A stretch of DNA of 64,000 nucleotides, taken from positions 2,879,333 through 2,943,332 of the forward strand of contig JABBOT010000022.1 of the NCBI GenBank assembly GCA_016165875.1, read 5' to 3'. The notes beneath the pieces are model-generated. The model did no database searches. It worked only from the letters and a program-made list of their open reading frames with translations, and was not told the origin of the DNA. This document shows positions 59,083 through 64,000 of the stretch, in pieces. The position numbers and the translations under genes are program-made. The stretch's first letter is position 1. Each line of letters opens with the position of its first letter. This DNA comes from Acanthopleura granulata. Its lineage: Eukaryota > Mollusca > Polyplacophora > Chitonida > Chitonidae.

Positions 59083-60718
59083 CTTTTCTAGCAAAAATCT
59101 GAAATATGAATGATTATACTGAAACATAATGTTAATATACTCAACAGAAACTGGCAGTACTTGCTATGGGAAACTTAGCAGAACCCATACGTCTAAATAA
59201 TAAATACATGATACTGGAAATAAATGATAAATGGGTTGTACTGAAAAGCTAAAGTGTCTTAGTCAAGCCTGGTGAAAACAGGTGTCCAAACGTCGGGCAT
59301 TTGTAATACAGGTGTGCCATCCAAAACTGAAACACCTGTAATCCAAATCCAGTAATGATAATAAATGCATAGATATGTACACTCACAGGGTCAAACCCTC
59401 AACAGGAGGCAAAAATGGAATCAAATGCTCACAGCAAGCCATTCAGAATACAACAACGGTTTTCCAACACGAACGTCAAATGTACACAGTACATGGGTTT
59501 CACACATCATGAAATATGTGATACTTTGATATCAGCAACAAAATCCGCTGAATGAAAAATGGAACTAAAATGACTCCTAGAGAAATGCCATCATAACGAA
59601 CAGACAAAATAAATGCTCAGCAGAGTGAGTAATCGATAAAGCACAGTCTTGCCTTCAATTTACCTTCCCTCTGCTTGGGTCAAGGGTAATGCCTACTAAC
59701 AGTTTGTACCTTTCAACTCAAAAGCTTCCATTAGGTCATTTTTAATCATTTCTTAGTCATAGCTCCAATTTTTTAACATCTTTCAAACATGATTAACTGT
59801 TTACTTGTCCAGATCAACAACAATATAATTTCCAAGTGAATGAACAAGAGAATACTGAACAAACTAAACACTGCCTTGATCCCTGACAATTTTCACACTT
59901 ACTAATCAACAAAATAAGATTTACACTTCACTCCTTGAAGTCCTTAAAACAATTATTAATACTTCTACATCACCAAGTTTGGTTAAAAGAAACAAGTTGT
60001 TTTGCACATGTCCATTAATTTATCCTGTCTAAATTACTCATCAACCAGCCTGCTTACACTCCACATTCACCGTACTGGTCGAAGTTCTGTCTAGGCCAGG
60101 TAAACCTTTTTTTTGCACATGAACAATAAATCTGGTTCACTTAACCTGATTTGCATTCATTCTAAAAAGTCACAGCCACCGTTTATCATAAAAAAAAAAA
60201 AATGAAAAATTGAAAGTTAAGATGTTAAATCAGAATTATTCTACTACTTGCAAACTGAAAATATCACGTCAGTCATTTCTTAAATGCATTAAAAAGTGAC
60301 GAATCTTCATGAGAAAAAAAAAAAAACCCACATACCAAGGAAACTTCTAAATGCTTCAGTCAAGTCAATGCCACCAGTGAAGTTCCAGGATACAGTGTAT
60401 GTTAGCACTAATAGTAATACCCACGTACAGAATTTATGAAATTGCACAAGAAACTGCCATTTCTGTTTAACAATGGAAATATATACCTCTCAAAAATGAA
60501 AATCAAACAAGTTCACAACATAATGAAATGATCAGTCAATCCTTTTTACCAGTTATGGTAAAACCCCTACCACTTGTGGTAAACGACGTTGCAAGGCATG
60601 GTAACAATGGTAAGCCAGCATCACACAGTACCCGCTTCAGGCCGCACTGTCTCGCAATGACAAAAATCACATGAACACAATGGGCATGAGGATGACAACA
60701 ACTAATCTACTAGCTTTT
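59083..60718 (-). other. MYC: probable MYC 3' UTR
   Basis: AT-rich sequence without dispersed or tandem repeats, unlike the rest of the window, directly after the MYC stop. Absence of insertions fits transcribed UTR. Contains A runs at 60190 and 60313. Confidence 0.45.
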
Positions 60719-61461
60719 TCAACACTGTAGCAATCGAAGAGTCTCCTTCAGTTGCTCATGTCGCCGTCTCTGTTTTTCCAACTCCAACAACATATGATTT
60801 TGCTTACTAGTCAACTCATTAATGTGGTCTGTGGCTTTCTTCAGTATAACCACTTTTGGTGCTCTTTCCTGTTGCATAAGCTCTGGAACCGTGTCTCTTA
60901 ATTTGAAGAAGCTGTATTTCAAATCATTCCGTCTTTTCCTTTCGAGAACATTGTGTTGTGTTCGCTTACCACAGCCCTCGCCTTCCGAGTCGGAACCTAG
61001 CCTACTGCTACAGCTGCTTCCTGAACTAGTGTACTCCGTCTTGTAGCTACGACCATTGCTACAGGCTTTCAGTTTTTGAGCTACTTTTTTGAGTTCTGCT
61101 GGAGTTGTGAGGTGCCGTTTCATTCTCTTGGAAGGAGTGGGTCGCACAGTTTGTGGAGAACTTGGCATTGATAATGACACTGAAGTTCTCTTGAGGTATA
61201 AAGTTTGACCATGCACTGGGGAGCTGTTGCCAGAGCGACTGTTGCCACTGAAATCCTTGCCTGGGGGAATCTGCTTGCTGTATGTGTGACAGGCATGTAC
61301 TGCCGGTAACAATAAACTGGCAGCTTGCAGTTCGGACTTTTTCACCACTCTCTCCGCCACACGAGACACGAGTGTAGGTTTCCGTCTTGTGGGTAACTGT
61401 GTCTTGTGACTCTTCTCTACATTCACTACGTCTATTTCTTCATCTTCGTCCTCTTCATTAC
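60719..61461 (-). CDS. MYC: MYC coding exon 3 (bHLH-ZIP)
   Basis: Acceptor CATTTACAG, stop TGA at 60721-60719. Encodes residues 205-451: acidic stretch, a serine/proline-rich middle, a KRMKRH basic cluster (possible nuclear localisation signal), a long serine run (SSGSSCSSRLGSDSEGEG), then bHLH and zipper. Ends LRLLQC. Confidence 0.98.
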
Positions 61462-62721
61462 CTGTAAATGGAAGTCCCAAGTATATCAATAAATATCAAG
61501 GCTAGCAATTGCGAGTAAGCCTGTAAATAATATGAGCAGCAACGAATTTTCTTTTTCTATCACAAAGAAAAGGCATTAAACGTTTCAGCCTAGAAAAAAC
61601 TAACTTCCAGAACCGACGACCCCAATTGCCGAACTGTAGGCTTGAAAAGTGCGCAACAGTGCCCCAGAGTTCGGCGGGAGCCCGAGAGCTATCATCTCCC
61701 ACACTGACGATTTACAGTCTCGTCTGCAGAAGGTTGCTCGGTCGTGGCAAGCTGCCAATTTATTCAATCAATAATCTAAATTCCCGCCATTTGCTCTCGT
61801 GTACTATTTTCTATCTCACGTGGGCTCAGCCATACATTCCTACCCACGTTTCGCAAGGGCGGTCGTGAATGGTGAAATTTGGCCTACATAAATTGAAATG
61901 AGCGGAGATTCTGTGGTATACGAAACCGCCGGTCTTCAGTCTGCTCGCGCCGGTAACGTGAACAACGCTCACGAAACGAGCATACAGGAAGTATCACTAT
62001 CATTCAACACGAGACGCCTCACAAACGTTAAAACTGCTATCTCACTGAAGAGTTACAAGTAATATATTAGTTCATCTTGCAACACTGTTACATAATGTCG
62101 AGACTTACCCGAATCCGAGGGCGTATCAATCCCCAAGTATTCCCTGTTCATATTTATGGGATAGGGGAAAACCGCCGCCGGATCCACACATTCCGTTGAT
62201 ATATCGCCAGACACTGAACTTTCTGACACACAATGCTTTCTCGGGGTACAGTTTGTAGATCCATTCAATCCAATTTTGTCGGATTTTTTCTGTTCAACGC
62301 AAACCTCGCCGTTCATATGATGTGCAGTGAGACCAGACCACATACAGTCCTGTATGAGTTTGGAGTTTAGTCCACTTGTACCGGTCAAAGTGGGTGGGGT
62401 CTCTGGGAAGGTTAACGGCTTGGGGAAGGCCGGCAGCATTTCTTGGGATAGATCCACTATCAAATCCTCGCTTAACAGAGGTTGTAGATGTAACCTCTCA
62501 GCTTCACTGTCTAACAGAGAACAGGGAACATCTTCGAGGGTTTCTCGATTCGGCGATCGAGGTGGGGTCAGCAGTAGTTCGAATTTATCCCAAATATCTT
62601 CGTTCGGCATTGGGGCTCTGGTAACGTAGAACTCCTCATCTGTCTCGTGCTCGAAAAAACACGGCTGGAAAGAGTCGCATTCCTCGGGCCGATGGAACAA
62701 GTGATTTCTTGAAGTTGCCAT
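60719..62721 (-). CDS. MYC: MYC, bHLH-leucine zipper transcription factor (two coding exons)
   Basis: Nuclear factor that dimerises with MAX and binds CACGTG E-boxes to drive growth genes (family knowledge). Coding exons 62721-62109 and 61461-60719 join in phase 1 (G205) to 451 residues; human c-Myc has 439. Seen: Myc box 0 at about 15-32 (CDSFQPCFFE), Myc box I at 41-57 (EDIWDKFELL then LTPPRSP, with T52 and S56 in the places of the T58/S62 phosphodegron), Myc box II at 125-133 (DCMWSGLTA), an acidic EEDEDEEIDVV at 207-217, a basic helix beginning HNVLERKRRN at 374 with the DNA-contacting H374, E378 and R382, and a leucine zipper to the end. Start chosen at 62721: good Kozak context (AACCATGG), 7 nt after a splice acceptor, as in vertebrate MYC where exon 1 is non-coding. 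TRIT1 follows downstream on the same strand. Confidence 0.98.
61462..62108 (-). other. MYC intron 2, CpG-rich in its middle
   Basis: 647 bp, donor GTAAGT, acceptor CATTTACAG. The part around 61600-62000 is notably rich in CpG compared with the rest of the window and holds an E-box CACGTG (61817-61822) and TTCCCGCC (61781-61788). Confidence 0.85.
62109..62721 (-). CDS. MYC: MYC coding exon 2 (transactivation domain)
   Basis: Carries Myc boxes 0, I and II. Starts with ATG at 62721 and ends G|GTAAGT. A long frame on the other strand here is only its shadow. Confidence 0.98.
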
Positions 62722-62728
62722 GGTTAAA

Positions 62729-63182
62729 CTGAATCGAAGAAGAAAAGAAACTGAAGTTGGTAAACTAATAAATGCGAAGTCCAGATGCTGAACATTCCTT
62801 AGTACAGTAGCGGCTTGTTAACTTGAAGATCTTACACGGCCTACTATATGTGTAGAACATTCTTATGTTTCGCTCCTTACCAAAGATGTTTGAGCCTTGT
62901 CAAAATTTCCTTAAGATTTAACCCACACCAAACTAACTCCAGACCTATAGAATGGATAAAACGTTATATCAAAATCATTTTGAGACGTCAAGACTTAAGG
63001 GCATAGACGAAACCTGGTAAAACATGACTTTTCCAGCCGGGTGAACCAGACCATGTGAGAAATCGCACTTATCTGTCAACTCCATGTACATAGCTAGTTA
63101 TCAGTAACACAGATAAGTTGACACAACCAAAGATTACAACCTGTAATCGGTCCCTACACAACTGTACATTTTCGATACATAC
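62729..63182 (-). other. MYC intron 1
   Basis: 454 bp. Donor CCAG|GTATGT and acceptor TTTCTTTTCTTCTTCGATTCAG (read in two parts TTTCTTTTCTTCTTCG and ATTCAG), a strong polypyrimidine tract. Both are canonical, so a non-coding first exon is likely. Confidence 0.7.
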
Positions 63183-63500
63183 CTGGACAAAGTGAGACCG
63201 TACAGCTTCACTAGATCGAGTCAACCCGAATCACTTGGCGATTAACTCTAGCATTTGCTTCATAAACCCCCAGTCAGGCAGCTCACTGATATCCCTCCGC
63301 CTGACCTTCCGTCAAGGCTGCTTTTACACACCTTTCTCTGAAAAAAAATTGGCGATCAATAACAATATTATAAGACGCAAATATTTCAGTCGTAAAAGCA
63401 ACGACGCATTATATGATCAGTCAAGACAGAAATTAGGAGTAGTTGTTCGTTACATGCAGTTCTACATTCTGTCGCGCAAGAAAAATTGGTAAACCGGCCT
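63183..63500 (-). other. MYC: MYC non-coding exon 1 (5' end not defined)
   Basis: Ends at the strong donor at 63183. No ATG leading into a useful frame is joined to exon 2. The upstream limit is unknown; the promoter elements near 63505-63560 suggest a start near 63450-63500. Confidence 0.5.
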
Positions 63501-63503
63501 AAA

Positions 63504-63558
63504 GGGCGCGAAAATAAGGGGGCGTGTTTAACGCTCCGCCCTCGACTTATCGACCAAT
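63504..63558 (-). promoter_or_regulatory. MYC: candidate MYC core promoter elements
   Basis: On the minus strand in order towards the gene: ATTGG (inverted CCAAT, 63554-63558), a GC box GGGCGGAG (63534-63541), a CACGCCCCC KLF/Sp1-type box (63518-63526) and a perfect E2F site TTTTCGCGCC (63505-63514). No TATA box is clear. Vertebrate MYC is also E2F-responsive, so the set is fitting, but there is no proof of use. Confidence 0.5.
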
Positions 63559-63599
63559 GAAAATTACAATCAGATGTAATGACATTTTAACTGGCTCGT

Positions 63600-64000
63600 T
63601 GAGTGGCCGTCCGTAAATAAAAGACCGCATGTTGCGTACTACAGGAAAACGTGGTGCATTTCTATTCATAACCGCATATAAGTTTGAAAGAAACTAGCGT
63701 GAATTCACACGTTATAAGGTTCATAAAAGACTGTTTTAGTCTATGGCTGTCTATGGATTCTATACTTGTCCACTGGGGCCTGATTTTCAAATGAATTGTG
63801 AAATTTCCCTTTGACATACGCGTTTGGTACTATTATAGGTCTACCAGGTGCCGTCAGTGAAGCATGCTTAATGAACCGTTGGAAAAAAATAACGATAAAT
63901 AAATAAACCTCTGTACAACATGCAATATGTTGTTGATGAGCCAGTCCTGTTTATACCTGATAATATAAGAGTCTCGTGTACTTTCGACATTAGCAAAGGG
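63600..64000. other. upstream of MYC, nothing identified
   Basis: AT-rich sequence without a recognisable exon, repeat or RNA gene up to the window end. Confidence 0.5.

Noticed and set aside
62327..62629. Plus-strand frames of 82 and 100 codons
   Set aside because: Antisense shadows of MYC exon 2.
1..64000. CRISPR array or prokaryotic operon
   Set aside because: The regular repeats have no unique spacers, and spliced animal genes fill the window.

Overview
The window is animal genomic DNA, most likely from a mollusc or another lophotrochozoan. It has long AT-rich introns, U2-type splice sites, tRNA-derived SINEs, an RNase H-bearing LINE and many minisatellites. The assignment to molluscs rests on the look of the repeats and is an inference. 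There are no prokaryotic features.

Two real genes are read with confidence, both on the minus strand and in tandem. TRIT1 (tRNA dimethylallyltransferase) spans about 52 kb (55930 down to 3971). I could assemble all ten coding exons with matching phases into a 488-residue protein with a P-loop, the prenyl-transferase core and a C-terminal matrin-type zinc finger. MYC follows upstream (62721 down to 60719, with a non-coding first exon ending at 63183). Its two coding exons encode a 451-residue protein with Myc boxes 0, I and II, an acidic stretch, bHLH and leucine zipper. The order and orientation (MYC upstream of TRIT1, same strand) match the vertebrate MYCL-TRIT1 pair, so this looks like very old conserved microsynteny.

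Layout: 1-470 holds a possible last exon of an unidentified minus-strand gene. 471-3353 is intergenic with a 33-bp minisatellite. 3354-55930 is TRIT1. Its 13.3-kb intron 6 carries 46-, 97- and 39-bp tandem arrays and a perfect hairpin. Its 26.6-kb intron 3 carries SINEs, a foldback element, a decayed LINE (33773-38720) and several more arrays. 55931-59076 is the spacer between TRIT1 and MYC, with a promoter-like cluster (CRE, GC box, E2F) near 58.55 kb and a possible TRPM-like channel relic at 58.1-58.35 kb. 59077-63183 is MYC with its 3' UTR. 63184-64000 holds the MYC promoter region.

TRIT1 modifies A37 of a subset of tRNAs with an isopentenyl group. MYC is the bHLH-ZIP transcription factor that pairs with MAX and drives growth genes. 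No functional coupling between them is visible in the sequence beyond linkage. Most other open reading frames are products of tandem repeats whose unit is a multiple of three, or of foldback and LINE sequence.
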